Shown here: positions 1 to 8,161 of the stretch, in pieces
How the letters are laid out: each line of letters opens with the position of its first letter
How positions within the stretch are numbered: position 1 is the stretch's first letter
Source: Flavobacterium litorale
GTDB taxonomy: Bacteria > Bacteroidota > Bacteroidia > Flavobacteriales > Flavobacteriaceae
Direction of reading: 5' to 3'
Assembly (NCBI RefSeq): GCF_019613795.1
Contig: NZ_CP080429.1
Location: forward strand, 1,724,501-1,788,500
DNA length: 64,000 bases
The notes under the pieces: generated by a model
Told to the model about the DNA's origin: nothing
Seen by the model: only the letters and a program-made list of their open reading frames with translations
Database searches by the model: none
Made by a program: the position numbers and the translations under genes

Positions 1-608
1 AAGTCGTTTTGTATTTTCTTAAAGTGGTTGTTCTTTCTGTCTTTATACTGGTAATAAATAGTATCAAACTTACCTTTTAGTGGAAAATTATACTCAAAAC
101 CATCAGTTTCGCCGTCATTCTCATTACTGTATTCTTCTTTTTTTTCCTCTATAAGATGGTTGTACTTTGCATAAAATTCTTTGCGAATATCCTCTATAGC
201 TCCTTTTACCGACATTACATTTTCAGCCTGAGCAAATTTTTCTAAGGCGTCAGCAAGCTCTTCCATAGAAAGTGCTTCGTAATTCAACTCAGGAAGTTCT
301 TCTTTTTCCTTAGCAGTGCCATTTTCATCATCTTCGGCATTACTTTCGTCAATAACATCTACAGCAGTACGTTCGTTATCAGCTTCACCGTCAGGCTTTG
401 CCTTACCTTTATTTAGCATTTCTTCAGGTGCAAAAGGCAATTGTCCTTCTGTTTGGTGGATAGATGTTATATCTTCTGCATCGTCTATATCCTCGTCTAT
501 ATCCTCAATTTTACTACCAGGCAGGTAGCCATTCTCGAAGGTATCTCCAGCTCCTGTAATTGAATCTCCATCTGCATTTTGCAGGTTATCATTCTTTTCT
601 TCTAACAT
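1..608 (-). CDS. DUF349 domain-containing protein (N-terminal part, cut by window edge)
   Basis: An open frame runs on the minus strand from an ATG at 608 to the window edge, giving about 202 residues without a stop. The first 90 residues are acidic and low in complexity, rich in D, E and N. They are followed by a helical, charged segment (ELADALEKFAQAENVMSVKG, then a run of K, E and Y) that resembles the start of flavobacterial DUF349 proteins, which are long helical repeat proteins. DUF349 is a helical repeat of unknown function, and the DUF349 repeats proper would lie outside the window. The gene is upstream of nothing else on its strand here; aroE lies 147 bp away and reads towards it. 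No function can be assigned. The family call is from recollection of related proteins, not a search. Confidence 0.75.
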   Translation of the reverse strand, partial: MLEEKNDNLQNADGDSITGAGDTFENGYLPGSKIEDIDEDIDDAEDITSIHQTEGQLPFAPEEMLNKGKAKPDGEADNERTAVDVIDESNAEDDENGTAKEKEELPELNYEALSMEELADALEKFAQAENVMSVKGAIEDIRKEFYAKYNHLIEEKKEEYSNENDGETDGFEYNFPLKGKFDTIYYQYKDRKNNHFKKIQND

Positions 609-755
609 TGTGTAAATGCTTAATAATTATACTACTTTGATTGCGAAAGATAGTAAAGGCAACTTAAAATTCAAAGGAAAACATCAATTTACCTAGTATT
701 TGATATTTTTTTAATGTAAAATAAATAAAATCCTTAATTACAATAGGTTACCCAA

Positions 756-1499
756 TTATCGGTTCCAAATTTTCCAAGCCTTTTCTGCCTGATAAACAAG
801 CATTTGCTTCCCGTTTTGTATTGTAGCTCCGTTTGCTTTGGCTTGTTTTAAAAAAGTTGTCTCCTCAGGATTGTATATTAAATCAAAAGCAATGTGTTCT
901 GGTGTAAATAGGTTGTAGTTTATAGGTGGGCATTCTTCTATGTTAGGAAATGTGCCTACAGGCGTAGTGTTAATTATTATTTGATACTCTGCGAAAATGG
1001 CTGCATCCAAATCATCATACCCATACACCACATCGCTACTGGTACGCGATACAAAATCGTACTCTATATTTAGCCTTTTCAGTGCGAACGCCACTGCTTT
1101 TGAGGCGCCACCTGTACCCAGTATTAATGCTTTTTTATGCCGCGATTGCACCATGGGTTTAATGGCTTTCCTAAAACCATAATGGTCGGTATTGTACCCT
1201 TTTAGTTTTTTTTTACCCACTACTATGGTGTTTACTGCGCCAATACGTTTTGCATTTTTAGAAACACGATTTAATAGGGGGAGTACTGCCTCTTTATAGG
1301 GTATGGTTACATTTAGCCCTTTAATATTTTCGTTGTCTGAAAGAATAACTTTTAAATCATCTATACTTTCGATATCGAAGTTTTTGTATGTGTATTGTTT
1401 CAGTTTCTCTTTTTTGAATTTTTTGTTGAAGTATCCCGCCGAAAAAGAATAGTCGATGTTACGACCTATTAATCCGAAAACCTTTTTTTTCTTTTTCAT
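756..1499 (-). CDS. aroE: Shikimate dehydrogenase
   Basis: This 247-residue protein should reduce 3-dehydroshikimate to shikimate with NADPH in the cytoplasmic aromatic amino acid pathway. NVTIPYK (63-69) carries the catalytic lysine K69, N-T-D at 103-105 carries the paired aspartate D105, and GTGGASKA (128-135) is the Rossmann nucleotide loop. It is slightly shorter than the E. coli enzyme (272), as is usual in Bacteroidota. The substrate-binding N-terminal motif, normally HSxSPxxHN, reads YSFSAGYFN here: both serines and the final asparagine are kept but both histidines and the proline are replaced. The ATG at 1499 gives a lysine-rich start. It lies between the DUF349 gene and a TPR gene on the same strand, with a strong hairpin upstream that ends the TPR transcript, so it probably has its own promoter. 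Confidence 0.93.
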   Translation of the reverse strand: MKKKKKVFGLIGRNIDYSFSAGYFNKKFKKEKLKQYTYKNFDIESIDDLKVILSDNENIKGLNVTIPYKEAVLPLLNRVSKNAKRIGAVNTIVVGKKKLKGYNTDHYGFRKAIKPMVQSRHKKALILGTGGASKAVAFALKRLNIEYDFVSRTSSDVVYGYDDLDAAIFAEYQIIINTTPVGTFPNIEECPPINYNLFTPEHIAFDLIYNPEETTFLKQAKANGATIQNGKQMLVYQAEKAWKIWNR

Positions 1500-1587
1500 C
1501 AGGTATGTTTTGTTGTTATCCTATTGTTTTATGATTTTGTACTGATTTTAGTATGCATTTTAACGATAACTCTATACAGGTACAAAT

Positions 1588-1630
1588 AAAAAACCCAACA
1601 AAAATAGTATTTCTATTATTTGCTGGGTTT
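1588..1630 (-). terminator. Rho-independent terminator of the TPR gene
   Basis: An imperfect inverted repeat with arms around AAACCCA...TGGGTTT and an AT-rich central stem is followed on the minus strand by a T-run (TTTTTTATTTG). It sits 19 bp after the TPR stop codon and before aroE. Confidence 0.75.
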
Positions 1631-1648
1631 ATGTAATTGTTAAAATAA

Positions 1649-3046
1649 TTATTTTGTTCGGTGCTGTGCTAAAATATCTTGTACCGTTTTAAAGTTCCAT
1701 ATTGTTGGAAAAAACTCTTCCAATAACACATGATTTTTATAGTTTAGGCGTAGCCCGTTACTCATATGGAAAATACCTTTTTCGCTTTCACTACCCATAA
1801 AGTATAGCCCTGCCAATCGGTATTCAATTTCATATTCCTCTGGATAATACTCTGTAGCTTGTAGCAATGTGGCTATTGCCGATTCATTTTCGCCAATAAA
1901 GCGTAGCGTATCTACCCAAAATAACCATGTATCTAGTTCGTTATCGCCAAACTCTACTGCCTTGCGGTAGCCCTGCTCTGCTTCTTCATGGAAGTTGAGC
2001 TCTTTGTTAATAACGGCATAACGTTTCCAGTAGCGTTTGTTCTCATTATCAATACCAATTGCTTTTCGGGCGTAATATAGCGCCTTTTGGTAGTTTTGAC
2101 GACGGATATAAAAATCGGTTATGGCAATCCATGCTTTATCTAACAATGGGTCTTCGTGTACCGTTTTTTTATAAAACTCTAATGCTTTCTCATAATTCTC
2201 TAAACGCTCATAACATTTACCTACACGTAATAATGCGAACGACGTAGGATCATCCAACTCCATAGTTACGGCGTAGCAATTAATAGCTTCATCATATCGG
2301 GCAAGTTTCTCTAGTGTTTTCGCTTTCTCAAGAAAAGCACCTAAAAAACTATCGTCAATAAGCGTGGCGTAATCAAAAGCACGCAGTGCTTCGTTATACT
2401 CTTTTAAGGTATAATGCTGCCTGCCTAGCTGGTGCCATGCTACCTCGCTATAGGGATTGCGGTCGATAAAACCATTTAAAAACTGTACGGCTTCTTTATT
2501 TTGGTCAAGAAAATCAAAACAGTATACTACATTGTATAATGCCGAATGGTCTTCTGTATCCTCGTTTAGGCATTTAATAAAACTATCTTTTGCCATTTCA
2601 AGGTTATCCATAAATAAGTATTCCATACCAATTAGCGAGTATACATCGGCATAATCATCTGTGTATTGTAAAGCAACATTTAAAAACTCTACTGCTTTAG
2701 TATGGTTATCTCGTTTGGAATATATATTGGCTTTTTGGATGTAAATTTCTTCGTTTGTAGGCTCCAAGGCATAAAGTTCATTTAATAAACGCTCTGCTAT
2801 TTCTAGCTTGTCGTCAAATACTAAAAGCTCTACCTGTACTAATTTTAAGCCTGTAGCTCTGGGGTGTTGCTCCAAACCTAGTTTTAAGGCTTTTTTGGCT
2901 AAATTAACCTTTCCGCTATCGAGGTAATGAAGTATGATATCTTCAAACTCTTCGGAATCAAAGAACAAAACTTTGTTGGTTTTCAACATCGATTCGAACT
3001 TTTTTAAGGATAAACTATGATCTTCTTCTTCGTGGCTCAAATGCAT
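1649..3046 (-). CDS. Tetratricopeptide repeat protein
   Basis: A soluble protein of about 465 residues made almost wholly of TPR helix pairs, with many A/G-x-x-Y/F-x-x-A-L units such as YNEALRAFDYA, YDEAINCYAV and YEKALEFYKK. No signal peptide or membrane segment is visible, so it is probably a cytoplasmic protein-protein scaffold. A TTG at 3085 would extend it by 13 residues. The ATG at 3046 is preferred because it begins the acidic HEEEDHSLSLKKFE segment that I recall as the usual start of flavobacterial homologues. Its neighbours are housekeeping genes and do not reveal a partner. The specific role is unknown. Confidence 0.85.
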   Translation of the reverse strand: MHLSHEEEDHSLSLKKFESMLKTNKVLFFDSEEFEDIILHYLDSGKVNLAKKALKLGLEQHPRATGLKLVQVELLVFDDKLEIAERLLNELYALEPTNEEIYIQKANIYSKRDNHTKAVEFLNVALQYTDDYADVYSLIGMEYLFMDNLEMAKDSFIKCLNEDTEDHSALYNVVYCFDFLDQNKEAVQFLNGFIDRNPYSEVAWHQLGRQHYTLKEYNEALRAFDYATLIDDSFLGAFLEKAKTLEKLARYDEAINCYAVTMELDDPTSFALLRVGKCYERLENYEKALEFYKKTVHEDPLLDKAWIAITDFYIRRQNYQKALYYARKAIGIDNENKRYWKRYAVINKELNFHEEAEQGYRKAVEFGDNELDTWLFWVDTLRFIGENESAIATLLQATEYYPEEYEIEYRLAGLYFMGSESEKGIFHMSNGLRLNYKNHVLLEEFFPTIWNFKTVQDILAQHRTK

Positions 3047-3148
3047 ACTCCTATTGTTTAAATTATCCTTCTTAAAGTTACTCAATGTTTCGCTCTAAAA
3101 GAATTTATTCTGTATTGTTTTGAACAATTTAATTAACAATACTACTTG

Positions 3149-4345
3149 TTAATTTTCTTGCTGTTCATCAAGTATTTCACTCATAACTTCAATAATAATG
3201 CCACATCCTTTAGTTATTTCTTCTTCCGATATGGTGAGCGGTGGCGTTATGCGTATGGCACATTCTTCAAAAAGTAACCAAAAAAGGATAAGACCTTTTT
3301 CTTGGCAGCGAAGTATCACTTTATTAGTAATTTCTGCGTTTTCAGTCATGGCTGCTAGCATAAGCCCTTTACCGCGAACTTCTTTTATAAGTGGATGTAC
3401 TAATAATTTTCGGAACAGTTTTTCTTTTTCCAAAGCCTGCGCCATAATGTCAGTTTCAGTCAATTCCTGTAAAGTAGCAAGGCATGCTGCCGCAATAACT
3501 GGATGCCCCCCAAAGGTGGTTATATGCCCAAGTTTAGGATTGTGGCTCAATGTATCCATCATTTCTGCCGATGTGGTGAATGCGCCTACTGGCATACCGC
3601 CACCCATACCTTTACCGATTACAATTACATCGGGTACTACATTGTAGTTTTGGAAACCGAATAGTTTGCCCGTGCGCCCAAAACCTGGCTGTATTTCGTC
3701 CAGAATCATTACTGTGCCTGTTTGGTTGCAACGCTCACGTACTTTTTTTAAAAAGTTATTTTTGGGCTGTATAAAACCAGCACCACCTTGTATGGTTTCG
3801 AGCAGTATTCCTGCTGTTTTTTCGGTAATTTTATTCAAATCCTCTTCGTTGTTAAATGTAATAAAATCAACATCGGGGAGTAACGGTCTAAAAGCTTGTT
3901 TACGCTCCTCAAACCCCATAACACTCATTGCGCCCATAGTATTACCGTGATAGGCGTTGTTGCAGGACAATAACTGGCTACGACCTGTTACCCTGCGAGC
4001 TAATTTTAATGCACCTTCTATAGCTTCTGTACCCGAGTTGGTTAGGTAGGTTTTACTGAGTTGTGGCGGCAAATGTTGTGCTAGTAATTTGCAAAACTCG
4101 GTGGCGGGGTGCTGTGCATACTCGCCATACACCATAACGTGCAAATATTTATCGAGTTGATTTTTTATTGCCCGATTAACACGTGGGTGTTTGTGCCCCA
4201 AGCTGGCAGCCGATACGCCTGCCACAAAATCGAGATAGGCTTTATTATTGGTGTCGTATATGTATGAGCCTTCGGCATGGGAAACCTCCATACCTAGCGG
4301 ATGTAGCGAAGTTTGTGCCTGATACTTGTAAAAATCGTTAATCAT
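3149..4345 (-). CDS. Class III PLP-dependent aminotransferase
   Basis: This 398-residue fold-type I, class III aminotransferase transfers an amino group from a donor such as an omega-amino acid or acetylornithine to a keto acid. GTEAIEGALKLAR (105-117) forms the cofactor phosphate loop, LDEIQPGFGRTG carries the aspartate D216 that contacts the pyridine nitrogen, and VIGKGMGGG places the Schiff-base lysine at K245. Length and motifs fit the acetylornithine/ornithine aminotransferase group, but no arg genes lie nearby, so the substrate stays open and argD is not assigned. It lies 66 bp upstream of an OstA-like gene on the same strand and may share transcripts with the surrounding minus-strand genes. 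Confidence 0.88.
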   Translation of the reverse strand: MINDFYKYQAQTSLHPLGMEVSHAEGSYIYDTNNKAYLDFVAGVSAASLGHKHPRVNRAIKNQLDKYLHVMVYGEYAQHPATEFCKLLAQHLPPQLSKTYLTNSGTEAIEGALKLARRVTGRSQLLSCNNAYHGNTMGAMSVMGFEERKQAFRPLLPDVDFITFNNEEDLNKITEKTAGILLETIQGGAGFIQPKNNFLKKVRERCNQTGTVMILDEIQPGFGRTGKLFGFQNYNVVPDVIVIGKGMGGGMPVGAFTTSAEMMDTLSHNPKLGHITTFGGHPVIAAACLATLQELTETDIMAQALEKEKLFRKLLVHPLIKEVRGKGLMLAAMTENAEITNKVILRCQEKGLILFWLLFEECAIRITPPLTISEEEITKGCGIIIEVMSEILDEQQEN

Positions 4346-4411
4346 GTATTTATGATGTTACACCTAGGGTAGTGTACTATAATTATAAAATTATTCGGAT
4401 TGTAAATTTTG

Positions 4412-6070
4412 CTATTGCGATGGAGTGAGTTGTACCGTTTTAGGCTTTTCTTCTTTCGGATTGTTTTTATCGTAATCTAATGTTTCCTGTAGCACCTCCA
4501 TAGGCTCGTCTGCCTCTTGTTTATCAGCTTTGCTTTTATTTACAATTTGCTCGTGTAGTTCTTTTTCTTCGGACGGAAATATATCGTCTTTGGTTTTTAT
4601 CTGTTCATCGCCACGCCATATAAACCCTCGTAATTTCCTAACATTTTCGGGTAATTCCGACGATGGATAGGATTTACTCTCAGGATTCTTAATAGAGCGT
4701 ATCGATTTTATTTTATTATCCTTGAGTCGCATACGTATTTTACTACTTACTCCTTTATCTATACCTGTGAGCTGACCTTTATCGTACATGTAAAAAATCT
4801 TTTCAGTATTTTTTATCAGGTCTACTTGGTAAAGTTTATTGTCTTTAAACTTGCCATACAAGTTTTGCCCTTTTACTTGGTTGTACCCTGTGCCCAAAGT
4901 ATCTTTTTGTATTATAAAGGCGTTATTAATTACTTTTAACGAATCTATTTTTTCTGTTTCGGTGTTTGATATAAGGTGTATAATATCTCCTGTCATTTGG
5001 CTATCGCCATTCCATACTACAGGGTTCCGAATAAGTTGTGTTAATCCTCTTTTTTCATCCGAGTGTATCGAGTCGCACTTACCACTCATATCGGTTTTAT
5101 AAAAACGTGCCTTGTTGTAACCCCTAACAACGCGCTCGCCCTCTTTACCTGTTATTACAATACGTTTTGCGTGGGTGTATAGTGAATCTTCTTCTACAAG
5201 GGTAACTGCCACCGCATGTTTGGTAATAAATAAAGAGTCTTTTTGTTTATAAACTTCGGCATAATGCCCCCTAACGTTGTATTTGTTTACGGTATCGGTA
5301 ACTTTTACGTTGTTGGTAGCCGATGAAAAATCCCTGTTTCTATCGTAATAAATACTATCGCCTTCAATCCGTTGCGAATCGTATTTAATGTATGAATTTG
5401 TAAGCAGTCGGGCTAAGTTTTTCTTGGTATCGTAAAACCCTTTTTCAGTATAAATATAGTTTTCCTCGCTAGTAATTGTTGTAGGACCAAAAACATAGGC
5501 ATGCCCCGCGTTGGTATAATAATCCAGATGATTGGATTGCAATACATATTCTGGGTTGGTAAGCGTTACTGCGGTAAGGAATTGGTATTTTTTCTGATTA
5601 ATATAATACCGTCCCGATTTGCTTTTTAGGGTATTATCTTCGTTTACAATAGTACCGTAAGAGTTGTAATAGGCTTGTTGTGATCTTCTGTCAAAATAGA
5701 GCGTATCTGTAGTGAGCCGCATATCGGGCGATTTCATGGCTACGTTGCCGCTTGCAAAGGCAAAATCTTTATTGCCATTGTATTCGGCGTACTGGCTGTT
5801 CATGTGTATCGTATCGCCTTGAATAATACGAACATCTCCAAAAAGTTTAGCATAGTTTTCTTTTTCAAAAAGGTAGGCTTTATTGCACCAAATGGTAGCT
5901 CCGTTATGCTCAAACTGCACATCGCCAGTAAATACAACCGCACCAGGTATTTCACTTTCGTTACCATCAAGATGCTCCGTATCTATAAGTCGTATTTTTT
6001 TGGTTTTTTGTGCTGTTGCTACAGTACAAACTATAAATGCCAGCCCTATGTATAGTAGGAGTTTTTTCAA
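4412..6070 (-). CDS. OstA/LptA-like envelope protein
   Basis: A 552-residue exported protein. The start is a TTG at 6070 followed by KKLLLYIGLAFIVCTVATAQ, a clear signal peptide, and no in-frame ATG lies upstream within the leader. Residues about 30-180 show the repeating short beta strands of the OstA/LptA family (VVFTGDVQFEHNGATIWCNK and similar), which bind the lipid part of LPS in the periplasm. The strand-rich repeats continue to about residue 440. The last 100 residues are charged and rich in K, E and P, which suggests a disordered tail. In Bacteroidota such proteins are thought to serve LPS transport, but this one is much longer than LptA (about 180). A terminator separates it from purA, and a TAAATTTG box lies 17 bp upstream of the start. 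Confidence 0.82.
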   Translation of the reverse strand: MKKLLLYIGLAFIVCTVATAQKTKKIRLIDTEHLDGNESEIPGAVVFTGDVQFEHNGATIWCNKAYLFEKENYAKLFGDVRIIQGDTIHMNSQYAEYNGNKDFAFASGNVAMKSPDMRLTTDTLYFDRRSQQAYYNSYGTIVNEDNTLKSKSGRYYINQKKYQFLTAVTLTNPEYVLQSNHLDYYTNAGHAYVFGPTTITSEENYIYTEKGFYDTKKNLARLLTNSYIKYDSQRIEGDSIYYDRNRDFSSATNNVKVTDTVNKYNVRGHYAEVYKQKDSLFITKHAVAVTLVEEDSLYTHAKRIVITGKEGERVVRGYNKARFYKTDMSGKCDSIHSDEKRGLTQLIRNPVVWNGDSQMTGDIIHLISNTETEKIDSLKVINNAFIIQKDTLGTGYNQVKGQNLYGKFKDNKLYQVDLIKNTEKIFYMYDKGQLTGIDKGVSSKIRMRLKDNKIKSIRSIKNPESKSYPSSELPENVRKLRGFIWRGDEQIKTKDDIFPSEEKELHEQIVNKSKADKQEADEPMEVLQETLDYDKNNPKEEKPKTVQLTPSQ

Positions 6071-6086
6071 AATATAAAATTTGCTG

Positions 6087-6094
6087 CAAATTTA
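6087..6094 (-). promoter_or_regulatory. Possible -7 box for the OstA-like gene
   Basis: On the minus strand the sequence reads TAAATTTG, an exact match to the Bacteroidota -7 consensus TAnnTTTG, 17 bp upstream of the TTG start. No clear -33 TTG is visible at the ideal spacing, so the call is tentative. Confidence 0.4.
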
Positions 6095-6164
6095 CGCAAA
6101 ATACATTACAATAGCTTTGTTGTAGTTTGCTTATGCATAACGAGGCAATACTACATAAATTGTA

Positions 6165-6201
6165 TAAAAAAAGTGCTTTGAAATTTCAAAGCACTTTTTT
6201 T
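6165..6201 (-). terminator. Rho-independent terminator of purA
   Basis: A strong hairpin with perfect arms AAGTGCTTTG / CAAAGCACTT, loop AAATTT and A/T runs on both sides, immediately after the purA stop codon on the minus strand. It insulates purA from the OstA-like gene. Confidence 0.9.
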
Positions 6202-7473
6202 TTATTTTGTTATAGTTTGTGTCCTGTCTGGACCTACCGAAATTACTTTTATTGGTATTTCCAGTTCTTTCTCAATAAACTCTACGTACTCCTTAAATTC
6301 AGTAGGTAATTCATCGTAAGCACTCATTCCTGTAAGGTCGGCTTCCCAGCCTTTTTTCTCTACGTATACGGGTGTTACGTTTTCTGCTTCTATGTTATAT
6401 GGCAAATGGTCTATTGTTTCGCCTTTGTATTTGTAAGCAGTACATACTTTAAGGGTATCAAAACCACTTAAAACATCACCCTTCATCATGTACAGTTGTG
6501 TTACGCCATTTACTTGTACGGCATATTTTAAAGCAACAAGGTCGAGCCATCCGCAACGGCGTGCACGCCCTGTAACCGAACCAAACTCGTTACCCATTTT
6601 TGCCATAGCATCGCCTACTTCGTCAAACAGTTCTGTAGGGAACGGTCCACTACCTACACGAGTCGTATAGGCTTTAAAAATACCAAATACTTCCTGCACG
6701 CGGTTAGGTGCAATACCTAAACCCGTACAAGCTCCTGCTGCTGTGGTGTTGGATGAGGTTACAAACGGGTATGTACCAAAGTCGATATCCAATAACGAGC
6801 CTTGTGCACCTTCGGCAAGTATAGATTTACCCGATTTCATAGCATTGTTAAGGTAAGCTTCGCTATCAATAAAAGTAAGTTCCTTAAGTGCTTTTATGGC
6901 TGTAAAAAACTCTTCCTCTAATTCCTCTAAGTTGTATTGTAAATCTACATCGTAAAACGCAATCATCGATTGGTGCTTGTCTGCCAAAGCTCTGTAACGT
7001 TCTTTAAAATCAGCTAGTTCAATATCGCCTACACGAATACCGTTTCTACCTGTTTTATCCATATAGGTAGGACCTATACCTTTTAATGTAGAGCCTATTT
7101 TGGCTTTTCCTTTAGCTGCTTCTGATGCTGCATCCAGCAAACGGTGTGTAGGTAGTATTAAATGTGCTTTACGCGAAATTAATAACCTCGATTTTATATC
7201 GATATTAAATTTAGCTAAGCCCTCTATTTCTTTTTGAAAAACAACAGGATCCATTACAACCCCATTGCCAATTATATTTATGGATTTTTCGTGAAAAATA
7301 CCCGATGGTATTGTACGTAAAACGTGTTTTATACCATCAAATTCTAGGGTATGCCCTGCGTTGGGCCCTCCCTGAAAACGGGCAATAATATCGTATTTAG
7401 CTGTGAGTACGTCAACAATTTTTCCCTTGCCTTCGTCGCCCCATTGTAGTCCAAGCAGCAAATCTACTGTCAT
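6202..7473 (-). CDS. purA: Adenylosuccinate synthetase
   Basis: This 423-residue enzyme joins IMP and aspartate with GTP to form adenylosuccinate, the first committed step from IMP to AMP, in the cytoplasm. WGDEGKGK (11-18) includes the catalytic aspartate D13, and GPNAGHT places the catalytic histidine at H41. IGSTLKGIGPTYMDK and the arginine-rich GSVTGRARRCGWLDL segment are classic signatures of the family. Length matches the family (about 425-430). The ATG at 7473 is well supported because motif spacing from the N-terminus is normal. It is read with fur and rel on the minus strand but has hairpins on both sides, so it is probably monocistronic. Confidence 0.97.
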   Translation of the reverse strand: MTVDLLLGLQWGDEGKGKIVDVLTAKYDIIARFQGGPNAGHTLEFDGIKHVLRTIPSGIFHEKSINIIGNGVVMDPVVFQKEIEGLAKFNIDIKSRLLISRKAHLILPTHRLLDAASEAAKGKAKIGSTLKGIGPTYMDKTGRNGIRVGDIELADFKERYRALADKHQSMIAFYDVDLQYNLEELEEEFFTAIKALKELTFIDSEAYLNNAMKSGKSILAEGAQGSLLDIDFGTYPFVTSSNTTAAGACTGLGIAPNRVQEVFGIFKAYTTRVGSGPFPTELFDEVGDAMAKMGNEFGSVTGRARRCGWLDLVALKYAVQVNGVTQLYMMKGDVLSGFDTLKVCTAYKYKGETIDHLPYNIEAENVTPVYVEKKGWEADLTGMSAYDELPTEFKEYVEFIEKELEIPIKVISVGPDRTQTITK

Positions 7474-7518
7474 TACTATATAGTTGTTTGTTTATATGTA
7501 GTTATTGTTTCTTTCTAA

Positions 7519-7550
7519 AAACAAAAACCAATCCTTTGCAGGGTTGGTTT
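7519..7550 (-). terminator. Rho-independent terminator of the Fur-family gene
   Basis: On the minus strand AACCAACCC / GGATTGGTT arms enclose a TGCAAA loop and are followed by a T-rich run (TTTTTGTTTTT). It lies 28 bp after the Fur-family stop codon. Confidence 0.75.
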
Positions 7551-7577
7551 GCCGTTATTGCAACTCGTTACTTAATA

Positions 7578-8030
7578 TTACTCATCAGTAGCGGGTTGCT
7601 TTTTATTTCCGTAAAGGTATAACGAGTGGTTGTGTATCTCGATACCAAAAATTTCTTCTATCGTTTGTTTGATTGACTGTATTCTGGGGTCGCAAAATTC
7701 TATAACTTCACCCGTATCAGTCATTATAATATGGTCGTGTTGCTTATCAAAGTACGATTTCTCATAATGTGCTTGGTTTTGTCCAAACTGATGTCTCCTA
7801 ACTAAATTACAGCCCAACAATAATTCTATCGTATTGTATAGCGTTGCACGGCTAACACGATAGTTTTTGTTTTTCATTTTTATGTAAAGCGATTCAATAT
7901 CAAAATGCTCTTCACTATTGTAAATTTCCTGAAGTATGGCATAACGCTCTGGCGTTTTTCGGTGCCCTTTATCCTCTAAAAACTTAGTGAAGACGTTTTT
8001 TACAATTTCCTGATTTTTATTGTTGTCCAT
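7578..8030 (-). CDS. Fur-family transcriptional regulator
   Basis: A 150-residue metal- or peroxide-responsive repressor of the Fur/PerR/Zur family. The N-terminal winged helix includes [14 protein letters not shown] and the recognition helix [15 protein letters not shown]. The regulatory site shows HYE and HDH followed by E and D residues ([19 protein letters not shown]). The CxxC pair that normally follows HDH and holds the structural zinc is replaced by MTDTG, so this is a zinc-site-lacking subtype. The ATG at 8030 is preferred; a TTG 15 bp upstream would add TPII-type residues that do not look like the family start. It lies between purA and rel with a terminator after it. I cannot tell from the sequence which metal it senses. 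Confidence 0.88.
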   Translation of the reverse strand: MDNNKNQEIVKNVFTKFLEDKGHRKTPERYAILQEIYNSEEHFDIESLYIKMKNKNYRVSRATLYNTIELLLGCNLVRRHQFGQNQAHYEKSYFDKQHDHIIMTDTGEVIEFCDPRIQSIKQTIEEIFGIEIHNHSLYLYGNKKQPATDE

Positions 8031-8161
8031 TATAATAGGTGTCAAAAGACAAAGATAATCTAATTTTTTTGAAGTAAAATATTATTGTTTAAATGTAATG
8101 GATTTATGCCCACAAATGACTTAGCTTATATACTAAAACTTACGATTTGTATTGTTGTTCA

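Noticed and set aside
8046-8161. Gap between the Fur-family gene and rel
   Set aside because: Looked at for a leader peptide or riboswitch. It is AT-rich with no stable hairpin or conserved motif I can defend.
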